A stretch of DNA of 64,000 bases from Sclerodactyla briareus (taxonomy: Eukaryota > Echinodermata > Holothuroidea > Dendrochirotida > Sclerodactylidae), in NCBI GenBank assembly GCA_026419785.1, contig JAODTK010005509.1:62001-126000 (forward strand), in the 5' to 3' direction. The translations under genes were made by a program, and so were the position numbers. Numbering within the stretch: position 1 is the stretch's first letter; each line of letters starts with the position of its first letter. Shown here piece by piece: positions 51,060 to 63,080 of the stretch. The notes under the pieces were generated by a model, which was not told the origin of the DNA, did no database searches, and was given only the letters and a program-made list of their open reading frames with translations.

Positions 51060-51440
51060 CTTCCATTTTTTGTCTCGCCTGAAATGAAATTCAGGAGGAG
51101 ACCCAGTGGTCACTATGGCCGGTGTGTATGTGTGTGTGTTCGTGTGTGTGCGTGTGTGTGTGTGTGTGTGGTGTGTCACACTTCCTCGTGAGCAGATATC
51201 TTTCGAATCGGCAAATGCATTGCGAACAAACATTTTCAGGGTAGCTCGGGTTGGGTGAACGATCTGATTAGATTTTTGGCACGCAAGTCACTGATTAATG
51301 GGTAATTAGGCCTATTATATTAATTTTGTTTAGGCTCGTGGCAAGATTACGGATACCGTAGTTCTATAGTGAACTTGGTTTTGTGCACTAGATGCGGGAT
51401 ATGAGGTAGATGACTGAATTTAGATTTTCAGCGTAACTAG
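51060..51440 (+). repeat. dispersed family F, copy 3 (hairpin plus TG-repeat head)
   Basis: CCTGAAATGAAATTCAGG, then 'GGAGACCCAGTGGTCACTAT', (TG)n at about 51122-51175, 'GGGTTGGGTGAACGATCTGA', 'GCAAGTCACTGATTAATGGG' and 'TTTAGATTTTCAGCGTAA'. Same order as 26515-26890. Confidence 0.75.
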
Positions 51441-53720
51441 AGGTTATCAAAAGGTCAATTCTGGGTCAAAAACGGTTTTTTGGCATTAACTTGGGAACCA
51501 AACATGTCTCCGCGGTTGGGAGGTGACCATTGTGATTTCACTCGTTGACCTCCCTTCTGTTGGTGCACCTTTGACCTCATGAAGACCTTTACAATGTTTT
51601 TTTGGCCGAATCAAATTTTTCGTGGCCATTTTCGGATCTCAAAGGTACCATCCGATCGCCCAAATTAACCATAATTTTACCTCATGTGACCTTTGTGTTG
51701 TGAAGATCTCAAGAGGTCAAAGTTTTTCATTCGAACTCATGCCGTTAGGATGTTCGAGTGATTTGTCATGGTGATTTTTAATGAGCATGTCCAAGACTAA
51801 ACCCTGAAAATGGGTCAATGGTCAAAGGTCAAATTTTGGAGATGTGGGGGGCTTATTTTTTTCGTTTTTTTCGAGTACACACCAGGGCAAAGAACATTAC
51901 AACTGTCAATTTTTTCAAAATTTGGATATCTGGCAGATCTCTGTGTGCTGAATAAGACGAACAACTCCCGCTTCGATCGGGGCACTTGGTTCAAGTTACA
52001 AGGGTCGAATGTTGGTTTTGATACCGTTTGGGCAATACATCCGCAGTAATACTTTAAGATACATAATGCTTGTAGTACTGCGTGCCCTCATCGAGAGAAA
52101 CATTTTTCATAAAAACTGCCATGTCATCAAAGGTCATTCAAGGCACTTAGGAGGAAAAACTACTATTTTTGGAGACAACTTGCACTGACACTGCTTGGCA
52201 ACGTTGAAATTTCAGGACAAGGTGTAGGTCATGGTGGAGAACATTTTACATAAAAAACCATCCAAAAGTCATTCAAAGGTCACGTATGGGGAATAACGGC
52301 CAAATATTATGGTTTTCCTGCAACAACTTCCATGTGACCTTTCTTATTTGGTTTATATTTCAGGAGAGAGTGTAGCCATCTGGGGTTACATTTTTTTTAA
52401 TGGTCATGTCATCCGAGTCATTGAAGGTCAATTTGAGTTCAAAAACTGATTTAAATACTTTTCGGCAATAGCAGTGGGAGTGTTCATCAGAACTGCAAAA
52501 TGCTCTAGGAGTGGCTGTTCACATGGGAGGTACCATTTTTATAAAAACTGTCATGTCATTGAAGGTCATTCAATGTCACTAAGACGGGGTCAAAAACTGT
52601 TTTCCTGGCCGTATCGGAGAATTGAATTCTTTCAAGGCTGGAAGGTTCACCATCATGAGTAATGTTGCCCTGCATGGTGTGTGCCCTCTGACCGATCAAT
52701 TTGAACCTCTGTCGGTTTTTTTTTTTTTGGTCATGTGGTAAAGGGTTGGAGTCTTGAAATAATGATGTCCTTCTTTAAGGAGTTACGGGCAAAACAAAAT
52801 AGACCTGGTTATTTTTGGATATGTGATAGCGGTTGTGTCCTTTATGGCGGAAACGCACTCCCGCTTCCGATCGAACGCATCCTTTGGTAGTTACAGGGGT
52901 CAAAGTTAATTTAATAGCTTTTTCGCATAAACCTTAGGCTTGTTCATATGGAAATGCAATAATATGCTTCCAGGAGTGTATTCATCATATGGAGAGTAAC
53001 GAATTTTTATAAAAACGAGCCATGTCATTGAAGGTCATTAAACGGTCCCGTAGGGGTAAAACTGTTTTAATACCTTTTTTTGCCAATAGCACTGGGCGTG
53101 TATCAGAATGCAAAATGCTCTTAGGGGTTGGATTATCCAACACCACACACAATGAGATTTACAATTTTCCTAAAAATTCCATGTCATTCAAGGCATTCAA
53201 GGTCACTTAGGGGTCAAAACTTTTTTCTGGCCGTAATCGGAGAATTGAATTCCAGGGAGTGGTGCGCATCATATGGAGAGAAAAAAAAAAAAAAAAAAAA
53301 AAAAACAAAAATAACAATTTTTTATCAAAACAGCCATGTCATTGAGGGTCATTTAAACGGTCACGTAGGGGTGAAAAACCTCCCGATTTTAATACTTTTT
53401 TGCCAATATATAGCAACTGGGCCGTTGTTATCAGGAATGCCCAAACTGCTCTTAGGGGTGGATGTTAATCACATGGAGGGGGAAGTTCGAGTTACAATTT
53501 TCATAAAAATTTGCCATGTCACTTTAAGAGGTCATTCAAGTCACTTAGGTGGTTCAAAAACTTTTTTCTGCCGTAACGGAGAATTGAATATCTTGTGAAG
53601 GCTGGAAAGTTAACCATAGTGATATTAATTGTGACCTGCCATGTGTTTGACCTCTTGCCTCAATTTGACCTCGTCGGGTGGTCATGTGGTAAGGTTGAGT
53701 CTTGAATAAGGTGCTTATTA
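51441..53720 (+). repeat. tandem AGGTCA-rich array, family C, about 250-300 bp unit
   Basis: At least five diverged units carry 'CAAAATGCTCTTAGGGGTGG', 'ATTTTTATAAAAACTG', 'CATGTCATTGAAGGTCATT', 'CACTTAGGGGTCAAAA' and 'CGTAACGGAGAATTGAAT' (about 52080-52340, 52460-52640, 52950-53260, 53320-53600). A poly-A run interrupts at 53281-53305. The 156-codon frame at 53128-53598 is a product of the repeat. Confidence 0.75.
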
Positions 53721-53787
53721 TTTTAGGAGTTAACGGGCAAATAAAGTAGAAACTGGTTTAGCAAAGTGGGGATATATGAAGTGGCGG

Positions 53788-54125
53788 CAGGGCCTTAGCC
53801 AGGAATTCGAAACAGAGTGTCTCACTCGTGAACGATCAGAATCACTATAGCACAAATGGCGGGCACCAGTGCGGAGCGGGGATCGAGACCGAAAGACGCC
53901 AGTTTGGTGGAGTCAAGAAGCCACTTGGAAATGTCATTTTATGCCCACTGCACTTCAAAATGCCCTAGAGTCATGATGACTGAGGAAATCGTTGAACCAC
54001 CACCCAAAAAAAAAGTAAACAAAAAAACTAGTGGCGATTCAAGGCCCTCTCACAGAAAATGGCAGTCCCATCAGTGTCCGGCGTCTCAATGACTGTGTGA
54101 GACGCCCCTCGGGCTAAGGCCCGGG
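53788..54125. mobile_element. small TIR element with a 78-codon ORF
   Basis: GGGCCTTAGCC (53790-53800) is mirrored exactly by GGCTAAGGCCC (54112-54122). Just inside, 'GTCTCAC' on the left corresponds to 'GTGAGAC' on the right. A 9-bp hairpin, GGCGTCTCA/TGAGACGCC, sits at 54080-54106. The CAGGGCCTTAGCCAGGAATT left end resembles hAT-type ends. The + frame 53856-54092 fills most of the inside and has a basic PPPKKKVNKK stretch; no function is assigned. Confidence 0.6.
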
Positions 54126-55634
54126 GGGGTTGGCGGTCTACTGCCAGGCGTGCTATAGTAAGGTTAAGTAGTTTATTTTAGGAAATGTTGTTCAGGCCTC
54201 GTTAGCCAAGATACAGAGGAACCGTAGGTGCTATGGGTTGACGTGGTGTGGCACAAGATGTGGATATGAGTAGATGTACTGATAGATTTTCAGCAGCAAA
54301 TATGGTAATTGAAGTATTAATTTGCATAATTTATGCAAAATTCACGAGGGTCGTCGGATTTTTTTCATTCATCACCACTCATTTCTGAATTGCTTTTTTT
54401 TTTTGAATAGAAGCATCTGTGTTTATTCACTATACAAAGGTATATTCACATAGGGTGGAGACACACGGGAGGTCATTCAGTGTGTCGATTTTGCATGGTG
54501 TTTTCCCAAATTTCAAAGTTGGTTGATTTCCTGAAGCTTGATTGGTATGGTCTACCTTAGTTTTTATCCCCAACATGTTAACCATAAAATTTGACTCGAT
54601 GTCACTGGGAGTTAGCAGTGTGTTAAAATTGTTCCATTCATGCACATGTCAAGTTTGGTGAATTCCCATGTATTAAGGGTGTCCTGGATATGTGAAATGA
54701 GCAAATGCATCAATAGGAAGTTGAAGATTGTGTCTAATTTGCATAATTTAGGCGATCTAAGTCACATTTCCACAAAACGTTACTTCTTCTACTTCTTCAG
54801 TAGACATGGTCCATAATCAGTCCTTACAATTTGAAATTGATCAATGATTAGTAGGTGTTAAATGCTATACCAAAATCTTGAAGCAACACATTAAATTCCT
54901 TGTAACTGTTTGCATGGGGACTATGAGATAGGAACGCTGATCGCGAAACCAGGCGAGACACTGGGGGGCGATCGCCTTGTCATGGACAACCCTGCAAGAG
55001 AGCCAGATTGGAAGCGTGGAATCCAAATGGGCCTTGGAAGCGTGGAGTCCAAAGGGGCCAGAACCAAGGGTTGATCCAAAAACAATAGCAATGGTCCAAA
55101 AATTCAGTTTTGCAAAAAAAATGGAAGTGGCGGCCCCAAGGGGTGAAATGGAAGTTGATCCTAAAACAATCGCCATGCTTCGGAATGCACAACTTTGACA
55201 CAAAAAAACATAGAAATTAGCAGGAAAAGTTGGTTGTTGAAAAAATCATGATGGCTGCCTTGGAAGGTTTGAAACCAATCGCCATCATTTTGATGAGCAT
55301 ATGTGAAATTTTTTCAAATCAATCTGGACAATGACGTTGAAGAGTGACTGCGCCATGACAATAAAATGAGTTTCAAAATCTCTGACAGAGAAGAGCATGA
55401 ATAGCAGCTTGGGGAATTAATTAAGGCAACTAATTGGATTCAATCATAATCTGACTGCGCCCCAAAGATGACAACACAAACTGACATGGACTCCAGGGTG
55501 AGCTGCACCCACCTGACGAATCATGTAATCCCTAGCCTCTGAGAATAGTACTGAACAGACAGACAGACAGTGGCATATTACGTTAATCTTGAATAGCTAG
55601 GGCTAAAGCTTTCATTGAGGCTACACCCCCAAAA
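54126..55634. other. intron; family F fragment, otherwise blank
   Basis: 54275-54345 repeats the 'GATTTTCAGC' to 'TTTGCATAATTTATGCAAA' block of family F. The remainder, including overlapping + and - frames at 54865-55203, shows only an internal repeat of 'GATCCAAAAACAATAGC'-type phrases. Confidence 0.45.
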
Positions 55635-56130
55635 CCATAATATCTCGGCCACTTCCAGTGACGCAGTGATATAATTTACACATGGTTGATCGGTATGCGC
55701 TTATAAAATGCTGCACCTGTAAGGTCTACACACACCTAATCATGAAATCCCCGCAACACTGGAAATATCCGGAGATATTATGGCAAAAAACGTGACGGTG
55801 ATGTCAAGGTCATCATAGGTCAAATTTGTTTTGTTTTTTTGTGAAAACACAGAGTTAGTCCGATACATGAAACTTGGGGGTGGGGACAAAAGTTGGTCCC
55901 GTAAAACATTACAGATGTCAAATTTGTTCGTGTTTTTTCACGATTATTGTGACTTTGTCGAATATGAACGAAATCAGTGGATGTGAACTGTGCTGCCAGT
56001 CGGAACAGAACCTCCCCTGTGAAGGTTCATTTCAAGGTCACAGGAGAGCAAATTTGACCAAATTCATACAATTTTTCTGACTTCGTTGCATTTAAACGAA
56101 ACTTGGAGAATGCGGACTACGGTTGGTCCT
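55635..56130. repeat. family B fragments
   Basis: A reversed terminus ('CCATAATATCTCGGCCACTT') lies at about 55650, and a forward terminus ('ATCCCCGCAACACTGGAAAT' then 'ATCCGGAGATATTATGG') at about 55748. The latter is followed by 'AAGGTCATCATAGGTCAAAT' and 'GAAACTTGGGGGTGGGGACA' subunits. More diverged than the other copies. Confidence 0.65.
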
Positions 56131-58134
56131 GAACAACAGGTTAGGCTTTCTAAGCTCACCGGGGTCCCCAACCACCCCCCCGCCCGACAAACTTTTCTAA
56201 ATGCGTGGTCCCAAAGGCCAGTTTATGGGATGTACACTCGGCCCGCGTCAAAAACACCCGTCTAGTTTCCACCATCCTGTTCCAAAAGACATTGTTGGGC
56301 GCCCTATTTGCCACCAAGCTTCTGCCTTCGTTTTGACCATGTTTAAAAGTGATAATTTGGGTTACATTTAATGCTCTAAAATTATGTGCTAATTCATTCA
56401 CTGTGCTGCAGTCTGCATGTTGCGATAGGCTATTGAATATATATATATATATATCAGGGTACGCAGATCGAGACAGTCGCTTGAGGTTTGCCCAGTGCTA
56501 TAGTGCAGGTGATGCATGCATGTGTGTAGTCTCTGTACAGGATTACGCAGTGGTTTGTACTGAAGCGTAGCATATTCTTGTCATTTACCTATTCATTGGG
56601 TCATTCATGAATCGGATTGTGTTTACTATTGTTCCTCTATGGGCTACGTTGTGGTATGGTACAGCGTACTGCATTTTTCTGTGTGACCAGGGTTTATTGG
56701 GGTCAAGTGAGAACCAGAATGTAATTTGCTGATAGCAACAAATAAAATTTTGTCAACTGAGGACACATGTTGATTTGTTGTTAAATTTGATGTCACAACA
56801 TTCATACGTCTAAACTTCAGAAGTAAATGTTTTTTACCAAACATCAGTATAATTCTTCTCGATAATTAAAAAATATATAATTCTTAAGAGACCAATAAAA
56901 TCACTCCAATAAAAAAACCTAAACATTTAGATCACAGTAGATCACATGATCATTGAGGCAATATCAAAATAGTATATTATGCAAAACTGTAATAACCAAT
57001 TTTCATGAGATAACCTTGTAAAACTTTTTTCAAACAAAGTGCCAACCCTGAATAAACCTGCTCATGGTGTGAATGCTCACACCAAAAAATTTGTCGGGTG
57101 TGAACGAGATTTCCCCCCATAGGGATAGTTATAGGGCATATTCTGAAACGACCACCACTCTTCAAAAACGAATCTGATTCATCCCATTCCTGAGAATGCT
57201 ATTGAACTGGGGTGGGGGATACCTTAGTTTTGTCATTGTAGGTTAAGGAATTATCATATGAGGAGTTTCTGTACACTGTTCGGAATAAAAAGAAGGCCGC
57301 AGTGCCCCCTCTGCGTGATACCCGACAGACTTTTGACACTATCTAATTATGTTAACAATATGGCATAACTGAGAACAGGCCTAATGAACAATTGCTCTAT
57401 GTGTTACCTGTCCCGAGGCAATTTATGCTGAAAAAACTAATATATGTATATCTCAAATAAGTGTGACACAAAGCAATAAGACATCCTTACCAGATAGCCT
57501 CCAGTTGAAACCTTCCAAACAGATGCAAACCCTGTCCAATGAACATCAGGCTATTTATTGTTCCACATCTTACCTGTCTAGAATCACATATTGGAACCTT
57601 TGCAACAACACCACTTCACAAATTATGGACAATGCCTCCTGCAATAACGCCGCTGGTGGAACCACCAAATTATTTGATAAACATTTTCACAGTTTGGTGC
57701 AGTCCTCTGTTGTGCCGTTGATCTCTGATCAATTTGGGGAAGCATGCACTTGCGTGTATTCTGATTGGGTAAGAAATATACAGTACATTCGTTATGAATA
57801 TGCATGCCTTTCAGTTGGGATCTCTGCGGGCTCTTCTTGTGTTTAATGGATTGTGGACTAATAGCAAGTTAACAATAATTATTCCACTATAAAGAGGAAG
57901 ATTGTCACTTGATTCTGATAGTATATACCATGCTAAGTATTATGCTAGTTATAAATGTAGGAAATCTCTTTCAAAGAAAACTGGGAATTGCTATTTGTAT
58001 TTTGTAGTATAAACCTGATAAACAGACATCAAGGCTTTGTGGACATTTTTAACACTTTGTGGAAGGCATGTTTTATGGAAATGGATGGATAATAATGTTC
58101 GTATTTGACAGGAGTGTATGTACCCAACCTTAAT
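56131..58134. other. intron, no gene recognised
   Basis: A (TA)n run lies at about 56439-56453. The + frame 57463-57846 (127 codons) has no motif I know. A small hairpin, GGTGTGA/TCACACC, occurs near 57067. Confidence 0.45.
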
Positions 58135-58162
58135 GGGGGGGGGGGGGGGGGGGGGGGGGGGG
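58135..58162. repeat. poly-G tract, 28 bases
   Basis: Homopolymer seen directly; G-quadruplex-capable. Confidence 0.95.
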
Positions 58163-60362
58163 TTGGGGATTGGGAGTTGTACGCCTGCACTCAGGATGCA
58201 TGGCCACATCCTTGTCCAGTGATTGCAGTGCCTACAATACCTTGTCTTGCCTACTTAATTTAACGACTGACTTACTGCTCTCTCAGACCAACTTTCTACC
58301 ACTGAGAGACCACCTATTTGTTTCCACAGGGGGTTGTAAACCTCAGATTTCATGTACAGTACAAAATGGTGAATGTTATGAACTTTTTTAGCAGTAGGAT
58401 GGAATGGTTGATTCCTATCATTCACCTGGTGCAAATATAATCAGCATTCCATTGGAATCTTGCTGGCTTCACATTACAAAATGCAGAAATAAGAGCCGAC
58501 CATACATATTTTGCATTTCAACTCTTAGAGAGTGGAGCAGTGCAGCATGAAATAAACTATATTCATTTAGTGGTATAACACAGGTATGAAGATATCAACA
58601 AGTATAACTAGATTTGTGTTATACATTCAAGCGAAATCTAATTGGACCTCTCTTCCCATGACACAATCCAAGCTACAGTATGCGCCCTTAACATTGTCTC
58701 ATCCCTGGGTGAATGTTCATCTGAGATCAGCATTGTTCCAGGTTGTTGATGGTAGATCAGATGTTACAACACACATCGCTGTTATAAAGTGTCATGTTGC
58801 TGCAGTTGCCTGGCAATGACTCTATGGATGAGTGGTAAGAATACTTGATTCCTGGTTGATATGCGGCAGAACAAAAGATGCACTGCAATTGTGCTTGGCA
58901 TAGCCAGCGTATAGGGAGCTTTAAATTTCACGACTGGGGCATCTGGGACGGCATTTCTCCACATGTAGACCATGTTAGACGCCCCAGATTTCTATGACAC
59001 CCCGATCTACCAGTCACGTGGTGCGGGTGGGCGTGTTTTGTGTCTGCGCTTACAAGTTTTGAGCATGAAATTCCATCGTTTAACTTTACAAACAAAACCA
59101 AACAATGCCACACGCTGTGCCCAGGTTCACGTTGTAGGGACAACATGAAAAATGGGTGAATCCCATCGGGATTGGTGAAGTGAATTTCTTAGAGGGCAAC
59201 AATGCGCAAACACTGTCCAAATTTAAATACAGCACCAAATTACATAGGGGGCAATAGTGTAGCACATGGCACTGGCAGATCCCCCTCCTCCCACCCCCCC
59301 TTCTTGTGCTCCTCCCCAAAAAACCCCTCCCCCCTCTTGCTACACCCATTAATCCATGCCAGCTGCTCTGCTTAAAACACCATAATAGGGTGAATAATCC
59401 ATTGTTTTGCAGCCAAAAGGTCTTCTAGCAGAAAGTTCAAAACTGAGGCATGGGTGAGCTAGCTCCTCTACCCAAACAGCTGAAAAATATGCTAGCTGCT
59501 AAAGGATGCCAGCAATAAACACCATGCTAAAGAAATCTGCCTCCTTCACCTTTTCAGATGCATGATCTCTTACAGCTATCTATTTCATTCCTTGGAAAAG
59601 ATTGACCAAATCCAATCATCTTTGCGAGATTTCGACTCTGAAAGATGCAATTAACAAACTGAAGATGCTCAGGGACCAGTAGTGCTTGATTGATCAGGTT
59701 ATAGCGCCTAATGGGCTGACTGGTCGTGGATGATAAATGCCTCCAGATTTATTAAAAGCCACCAATTAAACAGTCTGGAGTGCTAGCCTCTCAAGGTCTC
59801 TTATAATTAGTACTGTGTGCAGTTGATTATTGATGATAACGGCTTACTGTCTTTTCCAAATTTGATTAATCATTCTGAAATGTGTAATAAACCAGTGTAA
59901 AATTCTCAGGTTGGTTGTCTCTGAAATGGAACATAACAGTGGATTGATCATCTTAAATCTTTTTGAAATAGGCCTCTTAAGTTACTCTATGTAGAATGGC
60001 TTCTTGTTTCATGTGTTATAAATGTTTTCTAATCGATCAATCAAAGTATAAGATGCTGTGGAGGAACAAAGTGCTGCACCCCCACTAGCTGGATGGTGGG
60101 GGGGGGGGGGGGTACAAGGCACTCAAGAGAAACTTTGTGTGTGTAGAAAAAACAAAACATGTATCCTTCATACATGTTTTTTTTTCCAAAAGTTGGAAGG
60201 CACGACACATCCCTCCACCCATTGTCTGTGCCCTTGTGATAGTATGGTTAATGCTTTATTTTATTGATAACATCCTTAGAGGTATTATCCTCTCAGCAAT
60301 CAAGCAGGGTGACCTGCCCCAGGAAATTCACCTCTCTTTTTTTTGGCTTGTTCTCTTTGCAG
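58163..60362. other. 3' end of giant intron, no gene recognised
   Basis: C-rich patch at 59280-59335, G-run at about 60096-60112. The final 60 bases hold the pyrimidine tract and acceptor for the SEC23 exon at 60363. Confidence 0.6.
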
Positions 60363-60471
60363 CACAATGCACCAATACCACAGGGTGGCCGAGGCAGCCT
60401 TCAGTTTGTAACCAGTCAGTACCAGCATTCAGCGGTCAGAGGAGGGTCAGAGTCACCACCCTCGCTAGGAA
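60363..60471 (+). CDS. SEC23: SEC23 exon, end of beta-sandwich
   Basis: After the acceptor TTGTTCTCTTTGCAG the frame reads HNAPIPQGGRGSLQFVT then SQYQHS. After one missing base near 60430 it continues SGQRRVRVTTLAR with two bases (AA) of the next Asn codon before the GTAAGC donor. Family members have nearly the same string (HNAPIPQGGRG...QYQHSSGQRR...VTT.ARN). The expected length is 110 bases and 109 are present. The two leftover bases join the first base of the exon at 62480 to make AAC (Asn), so the splice phase is exact. The exon is coated by repeats on both sides; a repeat copy begins within about 20 bases of its donor. Confidence 0.95.
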
Positions 60472-62479
60472 GTAAGCTTTCAACTATCATTATATCTCCA
60501 CGACACTGGAAGTGTCCGGGGATATTATGGTTTTGGGTGTGTAGCCGCCGCCCGTCCCAGGCTCCGCCACCGGAAACTTTAGGCAGTTGTTTAGCGCAAT
60601 GACTCTTTAAAGCTTTATCCGATCGATCTTAAAATTGGTACACATGTCCGCCCTAGTAAAATCTTGGATCAGTTCGAAAGGGGCATCACTGCAATGCTGG
60701 GGGCTGCCAATTTGCATGATTTACGCGAATTTTCAAGTTAGTCGGATTCAAACGAAACTTGGTGGGTAGGGACTATAGTTGATCCCGAAAAATGTGGAAC
60801 TCATTTCAATGTCACGAAGGTCAAATTTGCAAAAATTATGCGATTTTCCAAACTTGGTCAAATTTGAACGAAACTTGGTGGGTAGGGATTATAGTTGATC
60901 CCGAAAAATGTGGAACTCATTTCAAGTATCGGAGGTCAATTTGCGAAATTATGCAATTTGTCCAAACCAGATTGGAACAAAACTTGAGTGTGGATGGGGC
61001 TACATTGGTCCTCATGAAATTAGAAGTCATTCAAAGCCAGTGAGTCAAATTTGGCATAATTACGGCCTAAATAATTCCATGGTTACAAAAAACTGACAAA
61101 GTATCCTTGGTTTCTGACCAAGTTATGGGGTTGGTAAGATACTTATTCCCATGATTGCGTCAAAAGCGGGGATATACACGTGGGCGGTGTACCCGCCTCC
61201 TTACACAGGTCTAGTTTGTTGTTATGCTTGATTGTGATGATCAAACCTCATACATAGGCTGGATTTCTATGATACTTTTCAATATTATCAAGGACTAGTT
61301 GGATCATGATTTGTGGTCAAAGGTCGTTCAAGGGGCATAATAAGCTAGCTATTACCTTCATTATTCTAATAGGAGCTCAGGCCCTGATTGAAAGTGCACA
61401 TGCATTCTCGGAACAACTCTTGGATTATTTAGCTCTGAATACATTGAATGGGGTGTTCTTTTATATGTTTACATAGATGCCCTCCTGCTCTGATTCTTCT
61501 TGTTGGCACAGTGCATGTTAGACATATGCCATACCATTGGATGCTTCCAGGAATTGATGTTCTTTCTAATAATTGCACATGCTCAACAGTGTTTGTACGG
61601 CAAGGATGATTTTATATATTTATAAAAAACTGAAGAAATATGCAAAATGCTAGCTGCTCCTCTAACAGATTAGGTTGGAGAAAATATTTTACTAGCTCAG
61701 TGTTATCATGGTCATTTGAGGTGTTCAGAAAGGTAACGTCATTGTCAGAAAAGGGTCACTTAGAGCCACTTTGTGTAAAATTGTCAAACATGGAACAAAA
61801 AAAGATGAGAACTTACATCAGAATGTTCCTTGGGTATGCTTGTTTTCATCTGAAGCAATATTTCTGTTCATTCCATGAGAGATCATTCGGAGTCCAAAAG
61901 GGAAATTAACTCTCAAAACTGTAGATCGTATGTTGATGTTATATTTGCCTTCAAAGCATTTTTGCTCTTTTGAGTTTTAGACTGCCCCTGAGCACTGTGG
62001 AGTTGTTCACATAAGCAGTAATGGGATGAAAGGGCTTAGGTGTTGTTGTTATCTTATTAACTGAGGAACTTATAACTGTATTGAAACATGCTCAATCAGC
62101 CACAAGTCCTGTGTAGAGAAAGTGCAAATATTCTAGATCAACAAGCTGTGCTGGTTGAGCTATGTGGTTTGTTGAAGTCATTCAATCTCTCTAATGTCCT
62201 GTATCTCAAGATATTGCCTGTTTCCACCCCTCTAAAAAGTTTCCTTGTTCAAAATGTTCATTGACCTTTTTGCTCAAGGTTCAGATACATCATGTGAGTA
62301 ATTGCAAAATTCATCTATTACAAAGAGCATCAAATTTGTTTCGAATTGTTCTGTGATGATCCATGGGTAGTGCATTCCATAGCCTCATAATTTATTCAGG
62401 GTCTTCTAACATCTTTACAAAAAAACAAGTTAAATGCTCCATATCTTATTATAATCATTTCTCTGTACCTCACCTGTAG
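60472..62479 (+). other. SEC23: SEC23 intron, about 2.0 kb
   Basis: The intron is bounded by AGGAA|GTAAGC and CACCTGTAG|CTGG. The first 740 bases are a copy of the hairpin-ended repeat family. The rest (about 61216-62479) is AT-rich and holds diverged copies of another dispersed family, with the phrases 'GCAAAATGCTAGCTGCTCCT' near 61650 and 'ATCCATGGGTAGTGCATTCC' near 62360; related sequence occurs near 49135, 43560 and 28270. No other coding signal was seen. Confidence 0.85.
60480..61215 (+). repeat. family B, copy next to SEC23 splice donor
   Basis: Opens 'TTATATCTCCACGACACTGG' then 'AAGTGTCCGGGGATATTATG', the same terminal hairpin as 18773. It has 'TTTATCCGATCGATCTTAAA', three or four ~105-bp subunits ('GAAACTTGGTGGGTAGGGA', 'GTTGATCCCGAAAAATGTGG'), and ends 'GGGGATATACACG', GGCGGTGTACCCGCC and 'ACAGGTCTAGTTTG'. 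The best-preserved copy. Confidence 0.85.
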
Positions 62480-62791
<312 letters not shown>

Positions 62792-62939
62792 TGAGACCTG
62801 AACTCTTAAAATTTCCACTCGGCAAGAAGTTTTATTCACTTCCTTAAAGAAAGATTGGTCCTTTACTCTATCCCACCTTTGTTGTGTTTTTAAAACAAGG
62901 CACACACAAGCTCTAGTAAATTTCTTTGGATAAACCAGG

Positions 62940-63080
62940 AGGCTAAGCTCTGAGGCTTCCTAGGTCCACCATGTCCTCTAGTAAAAGGGCCGCATTGATC
63001 TTAATTACTTATCCCAGTTGTTATCATCCGTTCTCTCATGGTGGCCAAACCACCTCAATCTTCTCATTTGTACAGTCACT
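62940..63080 (-). mobile_element. LINE ORF2 fragment, C-terminal part
   Basis: On the - strand it reads MRRLRWFGHHERTDDNNWDK and, one frame over, RGHGGPRKPQ. These match the RLRWFGH...R.DD..W and RGRGRPRK.W motifs at the C-terminus of RT proteins from many marine-invertebrate LINEs. It continues a reading that begins at 64000 and is broken by the minisatellite. Inactive. Confidence 0.85.

Larger units (their letters stand above)
1817..60362 (+). other. SEC23: giant SEC23 intron, about 58.5 kb
   Basis: The exon ending in VVNQ is followed by GTAAGTTG. The next family codons (HNAPIPQGG) appear only at 60363, after a clean pyrimidine-rich acceptor. The flanking phases (0 and 0) agree and both exons are on the + strand in the expected order. 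The intron is filled with tandem and dispersed repeats, described separately. A misassembly joining distant pieces cannot be excluded from sequence alone, but the downstream exon also connects correctly to a third exon, which supports a real locus. Confidence 0.8.

Noticed and set aside
53128-53598. 156-codon + frame
   Set aside because: Lies within a tandem AGGTCA repeat array and includes a poly-Lys stretch from the poly-A run.
57463-57846. 127-codon + frame
   Set aside because: No recognisable family. Competing open frames on the opposite strand and in another phase argue for chance.
58805-58900. tRNA-like stretch near TGGATGAGTGGTAAGAAT
   Set aside because: No B box at the right distance and no pairing acceptor stem.
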